A stretch of DNA of 64,000 bases, taken from assembly GCA_965366365.1 (NCBI GenBank), contig CBDUEV010000002.1, positions 51,287-115,286 on the forward strand, in the 5' to 3' direction. The stretch's first letter is position 1. The number at the start of each line of letters is the position of its first letter. The notes below the pieces were generated by a model that searched no databases, was not told the origin of the DNA, and saw only the letters and a program-made list of their open reading frames with translations. The position numbers and the translations under genes were made by a program. Shown piece by piece: positions 34,720-43,798 of the stretch. This DNA is from CBDUEV01 sp965366365. Lineage in GTDB: Bacteria > Actinomycetota > Acidimicrobiia > Spongiisociales > JAENVV01.

Positions 34720-37538
34720 CTGAAAGTATCACCTTCGTTGATCGCCACATCGGGCCACGCCCCCAGGAGATTCTCGACATGGTCGAGGCACTCGGGTACG
34801 AGACGGTCGACGAACTCATGGCTGCCGCGGTCCCGGCGGGAATCCGTCTCGAGGATGCCCTGTCGATCGGAGACGGCTTGTCCGAGGTGGAGGTCGTCGA
34901 GCGTCTGCGCACGATCGCGGAGCGGAACACGGTCAACCGTTCCATGATCGGGATGGGCTACTACGACACCATCACTCCGGCGGTCATCCTGCGCAACGTG
35001 CTCGAGAACCCCGGTTGGTACACGGCCTATACCCCCTATCAGCCCGAGATCTCTCAAGGGCGGCTGGAGGCGCTCATCAACTTCCAGACGATGGTGAGCG
35101 ACCTGACCGGCCTGCCCATCACCAACGCCTCGCTGCTCGATGAAGCGACGGCGGCGGCTGAAGCCATGACGATGAGCCGGAGGATCACCAAGGTGGAGAG
35201 CAACGTGTTCTTCGTCGATTCGGATTGCCATCCCCAGACGATTGCGCTCGTCCAGACACGTGCCAACCCCCTTGGGATCGAGGTTGTGGTCGGCGACCCG
35301 ACGGGCGACCTGCCGGAGGTCTTCGGGCTGCTTCTCCAGTATCCGGGGTCGAGCGGAGCCGTTCGAGACGACCAAGCGCTGATCGACCGGATTCATGAAC
35401 AGGGCGGCCTGGTCACCGTGGCGGCCGACCCGTTGGCGCTGGTGCTTCTACGGTCCCCCGGCGAGATCGGAGCCGACATTGCGGTTGGCTCAACGCAACG
35501 CTTCGGCGTGCCGATGGGGTTCGGTGGGCCGCACGCCGGATACATGGCCACGGGCGAGAAGCTGACCCGCACGATGCCCGGCCGCATCGTGGGTGCCTCG
35601 GTCGACGATGAGGGGCGCACCTCGTACCGGTTGGCCCTGCAAACCCGCGAGCAGCACATTCGTCGAGAGAAGGCGACGAGCAACATCTGTACTGCCCAGG
35701 TGCTCCTGGCCGTCATGGCCGGGATGTACGCCGTGTATCACGGCCCCGAGGGTCTGCGCGCTATCGCCGAGCGCGTCCACGATTCGACCGCCCGGCTGGC
35801 GGCGGGACTCGAGGCGAGTGACTTCCAGGTGGTCAACGCCGCGTGGTTCGATACGCTCACAGTGGGCGCTCCGGGCCGTGCGGAGGCGTTGGCGGCCAGG
35901 GCGACGGAAGCGGGCATCAACCTGCGGCTCGTCGATGCCGACACCCTGGGTATCTCGCTGGACGAGACCACGACCGAACAGGATCTTGCCGACCTGGCGG
36001 TGGTGTTCGAGATCTCGATCCCTGCCGGCGCCGACTCGGGGATTCCTTCCGAGCTGGCTCGCACCAGCGAGATTCTCACCCACCCGGTGTTCCACATGTA
36101 CCGATCCGAGACCGACATGATGCGGTATCTGCGACGGCTGATGGACAAGGACCTGGCCCTCGACCGAAGCATGATCCCGCTCGGCTCCTGCACCATGAAG
36201 TTGAATGCGGCCACCGAGATGCTGGCCGTGACCTGGCCCGAGTTCGCCCACCTGCATCCGTTTGTTCCCCGTGACCAGGCGGAGGGCTACGCACAGCTCA
36301 TCGCAGAGCTGGAGGAGATGCTGGTCGATATCACCGGCTATGCAGCGGTGAGCCTCCAACCCAACTCGGGTGCTCAGGGCGAGTACGCGGGCCTGCTGGC
36401 CATCCGCGGCTACCACCTCAGTCGGGGCGATCATCATCGGACGGTCTGCCTCATTCCCTCGTCTGCCCACGGCACGAATCCGGCCAGCGCCACCATGGCC
36501 GGCATGACGGTGGTGGTCGTCGAATGCGACGCCCAAGGCAACGTGGATGTCGAGGATCTCAAGCTGAAGATCAAGGAGCACGGCGAGAACCTGGCCGCTC
36601 TGATGGTCACGTACCCGTCCACCCACGGGGTGTTCGAGGAGGCAATCACCGAGATCTGTGACCTGGTCCATGAGGCCGGGGGCCAGGTGTACCTGGACGG
36701 AGCCAACCTCAACGCCATGGTGGGGGTCGCCAAGCCGGGCAGCTTCGGCTCGGATGTCTCGCACCTCAATCTGCACAAGACCTTCACCATCCCTCACGGC
36801 GGAGGCGGTCCCGGGGTGGGGCCCATCGGAGTTGCTGCGCACCTCGTACCGTTCTTGCCGAATCACCCCGTCGTACCCGAGGCCGGCCCGGCAACCGGGC
36901 CTGGCCCGATCGCGGCGGCGCCGTGGGGCTCGGCCGGCATCCTGCCGATTTCCTGGGCGTACATTGCGCTGATGGGAAGCGACGGACTGCGCAAGGCCAC
37001 GGAGGCCGCCATCATCGGGGCCAACTACGTGGCCAAACGTCTCGATCCGCACTACCCCGTGCTGTATCGCGGGGCCAACGGCCTGGTAGCCCACGAGTGC
37101 ATCATCGACCTCCGCGAGATCAGCAAGGCTTCTCACGTGAGTGTGGACGATGTGGCCAAGCGCCTCATGGATTACGGCTTCCATGCCCCGACGATGTCCT
37201 TCCCGGTCATCGGCACCCTGATGGTCGAGCCGACCGAATCGGAATCGCTCCAGGAGTTGGATCGCTTCTGCGACGCCATGATCGCCATCCGCCACGAGAT
37301 CGAAGAAGTCGAGTCGGGCCGCATGCCCTACGACCAATCGCCGCTCCACCATGCGCCGCACACGGCGGAAGAACTTCTGGTGGCCGAATGGGACCGCCCG
37401 TACTCGCGAGAGGAAGGAGCCTTTCCGCTTCCGGAACTCCGCGCCAACAAGTACTGGCCACCGGTGGGCCGGATCGACGGGAAGTACGGGGACCGGCATC
37501 TGGTCTGCTCCTGCCCACCTCTGTACGAGTACCGCTAG
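34716..37538 (+). CDS. gcvP: Glycine dehydrogenase (decarboxylating), P protein
   Basis: 940 residues, the full-length single-chain form. Both halves are present: the N-terminal FVDRHIGPRPQEILDMVEALGYETVDELM and the C-terminal catalytic half with the PLP lysine in DVSHLNLHKTFTIPHGGGGPG. PSSAHGTNPASA, EYAGLLAIRGYH and the closing SPLHHAPHTAEEL are also seen. It decarboxylates glycine and passes the aminomethyl group to lipoyl-GcvH. gcvH and the lipoamide dehydrogenase are not in the window. It is translationally coupled to gcvT and under the glycine riboswitch. Confidence 0.96.
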   Translation: MTESITFVDRHIGPRPQEILDMVEALGYETVDELMAAAVPAGIRLEDALSIGDGLSEVEVVERLRTIAERNTVNRSMIGMGYYDTITPAVILRNVLENPGWYTAYTPYQPEISQGRLEALINFQTMVSDLTGLPITNASLLDEATAAAEAMTMSRRITKVESNVFFVDSDCHPQTIALVQTRANPLGIEVVVGDPTGDLPEVFGLLLQYPGSSGAVRDDQALIDRIHEQGGLVTVAADPLALVLLRSPGEIGADIAVGSTQRFGVPMGFGGPHAGYMATGEKLTRTMPGRIVGASVDDEGRTSYRLALQTREQHIRREKATSNICTAQVLLAVMAGMYAVYHGPEGLRAIAERVHDSTARLAAGLEASDFQVVNAAWFDTLTVGAPGRAEALAARATEAGINLRLVDADTLGISLDETTTEQDLADLAVVFEISIPAGADSGIPSELARTSEILTHPVFHMYRSETDMMRYLRRLMDKDLALDRSMIPLGSCTMKLNAATEMLAVTWPEFAHLHPFVPRDQAEGYAQLIAELEEMLVDITGYAAVSLQPNSGAQGEYAGLLAIRGYHLSRGDHHRTVCLIPSSAHGTNPASATMAGMTVVVVECDAQGNVDVEDLKLKIKEHGENLAALMVTYPSTHGVFEEAITEICDLVHEAGGQVYLDGANLNAMVGVAKPGSFGSDVSHLNLHKTFTIPHGGGGPGVGPIGVAAHLVPFLPNHPVVPEAGPATGPGPIAAAPWGSAGILPISWAYIALMGSDGLRKATEAAIIGANYVAKRLDPHYPVLYRGANGLVAHECIIDLREISKASHVSVDDVAKRLMDYGFHAPTMSFPVIGTLMVEPTESESLQELDRFCDAMIAIRHEIEEVESGRMPYDQSPLHHAPHTAEELLVAEWDRPYSREEGAFPLPELRANKYWPPVGRIDGKYGDRHLVCSCPPLYEYR

Positions 37539-37546
37539 CGACGTGT

Positions 37547-37589
37547 GGACGCGCCACCGAACGCTCGCGCGTGGGTTTGGGGCGCGTCC
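37547..37589 (+). terminator. Hairpin after gcvP
   Basis: GGACGCGCC (37547-37555) pairs with GGCGCGTCC (37581-37589), 9 bp after the gcvP stop, with a GC-rich 25-base loop. Confidence 0.5.
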
Positions 37590-37679
37590 GAGGGTGCCCT
37601 GGGTGTGATCGAAGGATCAGGCCTGCGTCCGTTGGCCGCGGATAGGCACTCGTGTCTCGCCCGAGCCTTCGGGACGGGA

Positions 37680-37699
37680 ACTCCTCCGCGGCGAGGAGT
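37680..37699 (-). terminator. Hairpin at the end of the GNAT gene
   Basis: ACTCCTC (37680-37686) and GAGGAGT (37693-37699) around CGCGGC, abutting the stop of the minus-strand acetyltransferase gene. Confidence 0.45.
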
Positions 37700-38151
37700 C
37701 ACCTGGCTCCGAAGTAGACGCGCTCGAAGGGCCAGGCGCTTCGCAGCCATTCAGGAACGAACACCCGCAACTCTGTGGCGAGCTCCGATTCAGCCAACTC
37801 GTCGATGAGCCACCACGACACGACTGCGTCGTGGTGGGACTCCTCGCTCGGATCGATGTACACACAACCCAGGAGCCTGTCTTCCTCCCGAGGCAGGATG
37901 GCGTAGTTGAACGACTCGCCCCGCGCCATCTCCTCCTCGTGGTGGCGTAGGTCCTGGCGGTCTTGCTCATATGTCATCGTTTCCGGCGGCCACCCCCATG
38001 CTGTGCCGTACACGTCCCAGAGCTTGGCGCGCGAACTCATCACCGCCGGATAGTCGATCGCCACGTCGTCAGCTCGGATCGGCCGGAGGTGGTAGCCGTC
38101 CGAACAGTCGACTCGATCCGGGTGCCGGAAACCGTCAGGCAGCCAGCTCAT
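37699..38151 (-). CDS. GNAT-family N-acetyltransferase
   Basis: 150 residues from the ATG at 38151 (MSWLPDGFRHPDRVDCSDGYHLRPIRADD). The GNAT fold is seen as a charged N-terminal start, the beta-bulge strand LLGCVYIDPSEESHHDAVVSWWLIDE, and the C-terminal VPEWLRSAWPFERVYFG. The classical Q/RxxGxG/A acetyl-CoA loop is weak, so catalytic competence is not certain. The preceding 241 bp (38152-38392) contain no gene I can support. Confidence 0.75.
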   Translation of the reverse strand: MSWLPDGFRHPDRVDCSDGYHLRPIRADDVAIDYPAVMSSRAKLWDVYGTAWGWPPETMTYEQDRQDLRHHEEEMARGESFNYAILPREEDRLLGCVYIDPSEESHHDAVVSWWLIDELAESELATELRVFVPEWLRSAWPFERVYFGAR

Positions 38152-38392
38152 CTGTGTTCCTCTCGGGGTCGACAGGCCCATCGCTCGGATATCGCGGTGG
38201 GTCGGGTCTCAGCACTCATATTCCCGCCGATCGGCTCGGCGGTCAGTTCGCAAGCGCTCCGGATACCAATTCGGCTGCGCTTCTCGGAGCCTACGCGCAA
38301 GAGAGCCTCGACCCGATCGGGCTTGCTGACTATGCCGCAGTGTCAGGACCCTGCCGAAGCAGCGCCCGGCAACCGGCGGAGCCGGGGCACCG

Positions 38393-39121
38393 CTAGCCGC
38401 GGGCTGCCGCGGCGGCCTCAGCGGGTGACCCTCGCCAGGGGTCGCCGTGCCCGGGAAGAACGAGGTCGGCGTCCTGAGCGGCGAGTCGATCGAGCGATTG
38501 CCGGGCCAGGGCGGGATCGTTGTGGAACTTGTCGTTCATCAGCTGGGGTCCGCTTCCCGTGCCATCGCCGATCAGGTCGACTGTCGCCAAGGCGTCGCCG
38601 GTGAACAGTGCTCGTCTCTCGGTGAAGAGGAAGGCGGCGTGGCCTTCGGTATGTCCAGGGGTATGTACCACCCGCGGCCGGCCAGGTAGATCGAGATCTT
38701 CGCCGTCCTGCACGGTCTCCACGCTGGCCAACGGCGCCCGGCTCATGACTCCCACTCGCACCAGGGACACGAGGAAGGTCCAGACCACCGGCCGCCAGAG
38801 AGGCAGCTCCTTGGGTTCGACGGCTGCCTTCCCGGTGTATTTACCGAGCGCCCGGGTTTCTTCCTCCTCGTGGACCTTGATCGACAGGCCGGCCTCCTGA
38901 GCCTGCTTCCCGAAGCCGAGGTGATCGGAATGTGCGTGGGTGACCAGGATGGCCTCGACGTCGCCGGGCATGAGACCTATCGATGCCAGTCCCTCCACCA
39001 GCTTGTTCCACTCCTTGGAGCACCCGGCATCCACCACGGTCGCCCTGCCCCGATCCTCGACCACGTAGAAGTTGTGAACCCTCGTTCCCAGCCTGTAGAT
39101 CCTGTCAGCAACCTGTTGCAC
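38393..39121 (-). CDS. Metallo-beta-lactamase-fold hydrolase
   Basis: 242 residues from the GTG at 39121, chosen because GGAGG lies at the right distance; the longer ATG start at 39151 has none. The zinc-binding motif is THAHSDHLG, followed by HTPGHTEGHAAF, LFTGDAL and the late LPGHGDPW. These are glyoxalase-II/lactonase-like ligands. It is cytoplasmic. The substrate could be a thioester or lactone; the neighbours give no clue. Confidence 0.88.
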   Translation of the reverse strand: MQQVADRIYRLGTRVHNFYVVEDRGRATVVDAGCSKEWNKLVEGLASIGLMPGDVEAILVTHAHSDHLGFGKQAQEAGLSIKVHEEEETRALGKYTGKAAVEPKELPLWRPVVWTFLVSLVRVGVMSRAPLASVETVQDGEDLDLPGRPRVVHTPGHTEGHAAFLFTERRALFTGDALATVDLIGDGTGSGPQLMNDKFHNDPALARQSLDRLAAQDADLVLPGHGDPWRGSPAEAAAAARG

Positions 39122-39190
39122 TGCGCACCTCCACGCTCGAGTGTCGCGCATCCGTCGCTTGGGTGCCGCCAGGAGGCCGGTTCCCTCAGA

Positions 39191-39505
39191 TCACAGTACG
39201 GCCTGGATGATCCACAGAGCGACCAGGCCCGCCGCCATCGTCAAGCCGATGTTGCGGGTTTTCCAGGCGACCACGAGGGCGACCGATGCCGCCAGCCATC
39301 GGGGATTGCCGACCGTGAGATCGATCGGCCCTGCGGGGCGGAGAACCTCCGGCACCACGATGGCGGTGAGCACCGCAGCCGGTACGAATCGCAGCGCCCG
39401 CTTCAGGGTGTCTGGAAACCTGGCGTCCCCCAGAAAGCCCACGAATGAGGCTCGCAAACCGAACGTGCCGATCCCGATGAGGGTTACGATCGCCCAACGG
39501 CTCAC
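39191..39505 (-). CDS. azlD: AzlD-family branched-chain amino acid exporter, small subunit
   Basis: 104 residues from a GTG at 39505 that overlaps the azlC stop (GTGA). Three to four transmembrane helices, with the N-terminal WAIVTLIGIGTFGLRASFVGFL and FVPAAVLTAIVVPEVL typical of AzlD. Together with AzlC it forms a two-component exporter, in Corynebacterium known as BrnFE, for isoleucine, leucine and methionine. Confidence 0.88.
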   Translation of the reverse strand: MSRWAIVTLIGIGTFGLRASFVGFLGDARFPDTLKRALRFVPAAVLTAIVVPEVLRPAGPIDLTVGNPRWLAASVALVVAWKTRNIGLTMAAGLVALWIIQAVL

Positions 39506-40218
39506 GACGACTCCTTGGCGCGATGCTCGACGATCATCCCCGCCGTGATCCCGGCCAACGCCGCCAAAGGCAGCCCGAGGTTGTAGGGGAGAGGGTCGGC
39601 CGCCAGTGCCACCGCACCGGCGCTGACCGCTGCGGCGGCCGTCGACGAGTCGGTGATGGCGGGAAAGATCAGCGCCAGGAAGACCAGGGCAGGCGCAAAC
39701 CCGAGGCCCCACGACTCGGGAACCTGGGCCCCGACCACCACTCCAATCACCGTGGCGATCATCCAGACCACCCACAGCGGGGAGGCCACCCCCAGGTAGT
39801 ACCAGTGGTTGTTGGTGCGCTCCGGCCGTTCCCCGAAGCTGGTAACCGACAGAGCAAAGGCCTGATCGGTGAGGAGATAGGCCAACGAAAGGCGCAGCCA
39901 TCGAGGCTTGCGGGAGAAATGCGGCTGGAGGGCGGCGCTGTACATCACCATGCGCAGGTTGATGACGAGCGCGGTCATGATGATCACCATCGCCGCCGAC
40001 TCGGCAGCGATGAGCTGCATCGTGGCCAGCTGCGAAGCCCCGGCGAAGATGATGGCCGACATGGCGATACCCAAACCGGTCGACAAGCCGGTTTCGGAGG
40101 CGGTCAACCCGACGATCAATCCGAAGGGGATGACTCCCAAGACGACCGGAATGACCTCACGGGCACCGGCGGTGAACTCGCGGGCAACGGACGGACTCTC
40201 GGAAGCACGATCAGGCAC
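39502..40218 (-). CDS. azlC: AzlC-family branched-chain amino acid exporter, large subunit
   Basis: 238 residues from a GTG at 40218, with six to seven transmembrane helices. AzlC landmarks include EVIPVVLGVIPFGLIVGLTA, the GASQLATMQLIA loop, INLRMVMYSAAL and LLTDQAFALSV. It works with the coupled azlD product. Bases around its start (40205-40238) are repeated at 41408-41441 (see findings). Confidence 0.9.
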   Translation of the reverse strand: MPDRASESPSVAREFTAGAREVIPVVLGVIPFGLIVGLTASETGLSTGLGIAMSAIIFAGASQLATMQLIAAESAAMVIIMTALVINLRMVMYSAALQPHFSRKPRWLRLSLAYLLTDQAFALSVTSFGERPERTNNHWYYLGVASPLWVVWMIATVIGVVVGAQVPESWGLGFAPALVFLALIFPAITDSSTAAAAVSAGAVALAADPLPYNLGLPLAALAGITAGMIVEHRAKESS

Positions 40219-40238
40219 TCGGTGAAGCTACCAGCCGC
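40205..40238. repeat. Direct repeat, left copy (flanks the CREST gene)
   Basis: Thirty of 34 bases match 41408-41441, the last 19 exactly (CGGTGAAGCTACCAGCCGC). In the right copy this is the 3' end of the TPM-protein gene. In the left copy it overlaps the azlC start and a Gly-rich ORF remnant. Confidence 0.7.
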
Positions 40239-40299
40239 TGCCTTCTCCACCGCCACCGCCGGGAGGAGGCCTGTCCTGCCTGGGCGACCGGCGCCGCAT
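40228..40299 (-). pseudogene. Remnant of a TPM-protein-like Gly-rich C-terminus
   Basis: A 23-codon reading frame ending PPPGGGGGEGSGW and a TAG, in the same context as the GGGGGW end of the TPM protein at 41431. It has no ribosome binding site. It is probably a leftover of a duplicated 3' end, not a gene. The rest of the gap up to 40361 shows nothing more. Confidence 0.35.
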
Positions 40300-40361
40300 T
40301 GGGGGCGGTTCGGCGTCTGCCCTGTATCCCTCGACGATCCCTGGAGCGGTAGCGTGGCGAG

Positions 40362-41348
40362 ATGACGTACCGACCGATGAGGATCGCGCTGGGTGCGCTC
40401 GCTGTATTCGCGGTCGGGTTCATCGGTGCCGGCTTGGCTGGATGGGGGCCTCCTGCCGCCAACGAACAGGCGATCGGCGAGGTGTCGCGGTGGTGCGAGC
40501 GGGTATCCGGCGGCTTTCTGCGAGAGCCCGTCAACACGCTGGGGAATCTGGGGTTCGTGGTCACCGGCCTCGCCATGTTTGCGGTCCTGGGGCGAGACGT
40601 GGCCACGAACCGACCGGCTCTCAACGGGTTCATCGGCAGCTCGCCGGTGGCGCTCCTCTACGCGTCGGCGGCTGTGTTCCTCGGCCCCGGTTCGATGGTC
40701 ATGCACGGCACCCACACCTTCTTCGGGGCGTGGCTCGACAACGTTTCGATGGTGGCGTACATCACGATCCCGGTCCTGTGGAATCTCGCACTCCTCGGCC
40801 GCTGGTCGCAACGGACGCTGTTCACGACCTACGCCGTCGTGCTCGTGCTCTACGCCGCCGGCTACTGGTTCATCGCTCCCGACCTCGGTATCGGTTTCGA
40901 GCTCTTCCGTGTGTCGATCCCGCTTTGGATCATCTCGGAAGTCGTCTATCGACGGTGGTCCCCTGCCGTGCGGGCGCTGTCAGGTTTCGTGGGGTTTGCC
41001 GTGGCCGCGGCGTTCGGCATCTTCCCGGGCGAGATGATCCAGAATGCCGACGAGTACTGGTGGGTGTTCCTTTTCTGGCTACCGGCCGTCCTCGCCCGGC
41101 GCCCCGCCGACGGCCGGCGCCGGTACATCCCCTGGTTCTGGGTGGGGATCGTTTCGTTCCTCACCGCCTACGCCATATGGCAAACCGGTACCGCCGAACA
41201 CGCGTGGTGTGCCCCCGACTCGCTGGTCCAGGCGCATGCCGTGTGGCATCTGCTCTCGGCCGTTGCGACGTGGGCGTTCTTCGTCTTCCTCCGCTCGGAG
41301 CGTCCGGTAGATGTCCCCGTCTCGTCGGAGATCGCCACCTCCCGGTAG
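40362..41348 (+). CDS. CREST/ceramidase-like membrane hydrolase
   Basis: 328 residues with seven or more transmembrane helices. The conserved residues of the alkaline-ceramidase (CREST) superfamily are present in order: NTLGNLGFVVTG, SMVMHGTHTFFGAWLDNVSM (Ser, His and Asp) and the C-terminal HAVWHLLSAVATW (two His). Together they would bind zinc in the membrane. Ceramide is unlikely as substrate in this organism; an amide or ester lipid is possible. It lies opposite to its neighbours and between two copies of a short repeat. Confidence 0.8.
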   Translation: MTYRPMRIALGALAVFAVGFIGAGLAGWGPPAANEQAIGEVSRWCERVSGGFLREPVNTLGNLGFVVTGLAMFAVLGRDVATNRPALNGFIGSSPVALLYASAAVFLGPGSMVMHGTHTFFGAWLDNVSMVAYITIPVLWNLALLGRWSQRTLFTTYAVVLVLYAAGYWFIAPDLGIGFELFRVSIPLWIISEVVYRRWSPAVRALSGFVGFAVAAAFGIFPGEMIQNADEYWWVFLFWLPAVLARRPADGRRRYIPWFWVGIVSFLTAYAIWQTGTAEHAWCAPDSLVQAHAVWHLLSAVATWAFFVFLRSERPVDVPVSSEIATSR

Positions 41349-41407
41349 ACGTGGCCCCTCCGTGGGCTCGGCGGCAACCTCGTGGGCGACGGACCGACTT
41401 CCGCAGA

Positions 41408-41441
41408 GCGCGATCCGGCAACCGGTGAAGCTACCAGCCGC
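41408..41441. repeat. Direct repeat, right copy
   Basis: Pairs with 40205-40238. It includes the last codons of the TPM-protein gene (stop at 41431-41433) and the bases just past it, which in the left copy have become the azlC start. Confidence 0.7.
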
Positions 41442-43743
41442 CTCCGCCGCCTCCGCCGCCTCCGAAGCCGCCCCCGAATCCGCCGCCTCCTCCGAAGCCT
41501 CCCCCGAAGGACCCGATATCGACACTGCCCCAGCTGGAACCCCAGCTCGAGCCCCCGCCACCACTTCCGCCTCCGCCGAAGCCGCCTCCGCCGCCGAAGC
41601 CGCCTCCGCCGAACCAGGAGTCGCGGTCGTTGCTCCACGATTGGTGGCGATACATGGGCTCCCAGCCCGAGCCATGCCCGGTCCCGCCCGTGATGATCCA
41701 TCGGTAGTACAGGAAGGTGAACGGGTCGAAGTAGCCCAGGCCGCGCGGGAGCCGCTCGCCTGTCCAGGTGTCCCTCTGGCGACCCGTTGCCGCCGATGCC
41801 AGCTCGGGGGCATACCGGTCGGCGTCCTTGATGGTGCTCCTCGCCAGGGCCTGGCGTTGAGCGGCGTAGGCGAGGGCGAAGGCCCGCGGTCCACGCGGGT
41901 CCGAGGCGCCGAAGGCGGCAGCCACGTTGGCGTAGGCGCCTTCCAAGCCGAGGGAAGCGAGGGCGTCACGCGCCGCCACCCACCGTCGCATCGCCTGGGC
42001 AGGCTCCAGCGAGATCGCCAGGAGGGCGGCGACGGTGCGAATGTCCTCGACCTCATGGACGCCCTCGGCGGCCAGTTCGCTGGTGAGCTGGCGGAACGTT
42101 TCGATGGCGTCCCCGCCCTTGCGCAGGAGCGCGGCGGTGATGGCCACCGGCAATCCGAGCCCGTCTGCCTCGGCCCGAATGTCCGTCATCTCCTTCTCGC
42201 TCCGGAGGCCGGCCATGGCGTACTCGACGGCGTCGCCCGGCTCGTGTCCGAACTTCCTGGCATCACGGTAGGTGTCGAGGAACTCGCCGACGGCATCCTC
42301 GTCGTTGTTGAGGATCAGGAAGGCGGCGATGGCGTCGACGGAGAGCCCGTCGGTCTTGAGCTGAGTCGCGCCGGCGTCCAGCTCCTTCTTGATTTCTTCG
42401 TACCGTTTCAAAGCGAGATTGGGGTCCTCTTCGAGGTCGACCAGGGCCGCAGCCACGGCCGGCCGTGCGGCGCTCTCGCCGAGCTTCCCGTGGATGGTGG
42501 TCAGCCGTGTGGTCTTCTCGGCAGCAGATTCGTAGGCGCTCTCGATCTCGTTGACGCTGTCGGAAAGGGGTGCCCCGTCTTCCAGCACGGGTGAGGCCTG
42601 GAGGAACCTCTCCCCGAGGTCGGTGACGATGACCGGGCCGATCGCCGTGTCGATGGAGCGGTGCGAGAGCTGGCGGGCGTTCCGCTGGCGGGCCTGGCTC
42701 ACGCGGTACGGCCGGAGCGACTGCGCCAGTATTCCGGTTTCTTCGAGCCGAACGGCAAAAGCATCCTTGTCATCGGTCTCTGCCGCCACACGGGCCGCTT
42801 CCTGGACACCCTTCTCCAGGAGCTCCTGTTCGCCCGAGATCTGGAGTTCCAGCGGCATTTCGCGTTGTTCGGCCACCTGAGCGGCGTCGAGGACTTCGAG
42901 CAGGCCGGCGGACCACGCCGCGGTGAGCGCGGCGGCATCGGAAACGGCTTGTCCGTCGGTGACTGCTTTGACGACCGCCACCACCGATGCCGTATCCGCC
43001 CGCGGCGCCTCGATGGGCCTCTCGACGAACAGTTCGCCCCGCAGACTGAGCTCATGCCCGGCCGGCTCCAACCTGGCCAGAACCTCGTCCACCTTGCGCT
43101 GATGCTCCTCCCTGAGCAGGTCGAGAGCCTTCTGACGTTCCCGGTTGCGCGCCCGGAGGGCGGTCGCTCCCACCACGCCGGCCGTCCCCAGACCCACTGC
43201 CGCTACAACCCATCCGGTTCCGGAACCGCCCGAATCGAACGGGTCGGATTCACCGTTGGCCTGCGCTTCGAAGGTGGCACTCAGGCCACCCACGATGGCG
43301 GCGACGCCACCGTCGAAATCGCCGGAGGCGAACGAAGCGTTCCCCAGTGTGGAGATGGCGTCGGGATTGAGGTCGACGCCCGGGCCGTGCTCGATCTGAG
43401 TCCACCGATCACTGACGGCAATGAGGACCACCACGCCGTCGTCTTCACCGGCCAAGCCGACGCCCCAGGTATTGCCGATGTCCTGTGCAAAGGAAGACGC
43501 CGACGTGCTGCCGGTGGAATCGACGATCACCACGGCGATTTGGCGGCCAAAGTTCTGGACCACTCCGGAGACGAGCGACTCGAGGCCGGCGTCGTCTTCG
43601 ATCACCCCCGCCGCGTCGGTGACCCACCCATCGCAGGTGATGCCCTGGACAGGCGGACAGTCCGCCGGTTGGGCAGCTGCCGGGGCCCCCGTGAGGGCAA
43701 GCAGAAAGACGGATACGGCCGCGAAGACTCCCCAACGTTTCAT
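41431..43743 (-). CDS. TPM-domain membrane protein with glycine-rich tail
   Basis: 770 residues from the ATG at 43743. A signal peptide (about 1-24) is followed by a TPM domain (about 35-150: VTDAAGVIEDDAGLESLVSGVVQNFGRQIAVVIVDSTG through DGVVVLIAVSDRWTQIEHG). A transmembrane helix (about 190-210) and a long helical, mainly charged region (about 215-640) follow. The C-terminal tail contains repeated GGG/GGFGGG blocks and an aromatic WFGGGGF stretch, ending GGGGGGGGGW. TPM proteins with Gly-rich tails resemble YgcG and occur in envelope functions; the role is unknown. The tail is low-complexity and may vary in length between strains. Confidence 0.88.
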   Translation of the reverse strand: MKRWGVFAAVSVFLLALTGAPAAAQPADCPPVQGITCDGWVTDAAGVIEDDAGLESLVSGVVQNFGRQIAVVIVDSTGSTSASSFAQDIGNTWGVGLAGEDDGVVVLIAVSDRWTQIEHGPGVDLNPDAISTLGNASFASGDFDGGVAAIVGGLSATFEAQANGESDPFDSGGSGTGWVVAAVGLGTAGVVGATALRARNRERQKALDLLREEHQRKVDEVLARLEPAGHELSLRGELFVERPIEAPRADTASVVAVVKAVTDGQAVSDAAALTAAWSAGLLEVLDAAQVAEQREMPLELQISGEQELLEKGVQEAARVAAETDDKDAFAVRLEETGILAQSLRPYRVSQARQRNARQLSHRSIDTAIGPVIVTDLGERFLQASPVLEDGAPLSDSVNEIESAYESAAEKTTRLTTIHGKLGESAARPAVAAALVDLEEDPNLALKRYEEIKKELDAGATQLKTDGLSVDAIAAFLILNNDEDAVGEFLDTYRDARKFGHEPGDAVEYAMAGLRSEKEMTDIRAEADGLGLPVAITAALLRKGGDAIETFRQLTSELAAEGVHEVEDIRTVAALLAISLEPAQAMRRWVAARDALASLGLEGAYANVAAAFGASDPRGPRAFALAYAAQRQALARSTIKDADRYAPELASAATGRQRDTWTGERLPRGLGYFDPFTFLYYRWIITGGTGHGSGWEPMYRHQSWSNDRDSWFGGGGFGGGGGFGGGGSGGGGSSWGSSWGSVDIGSFGGGFGGGGGFGGGFGGGGGGGGGW

Positions 43744-43798
43744 GCCACCGAGCCTAACGACGGATGGGCGATAGGTCGGGCCGGTCAACCCTGTTCGT

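Noticed and set aside
35490..37499. 669-residue minus-strand ORF under gcvP
   Set aside because: Antisense shadow of the well-supported gcvP gene.
38152..38396. Plus-strand frame through the gap between GNAT and MBL genes
   Set aside because: It is a continuation of an antisense frame over the GNAT gene with no start signal or domain.
40211..40633. Minus-strand ORFs antisense to the CREST gene
   Set aside because: They overlap the well-supported CREST gene and show no family.
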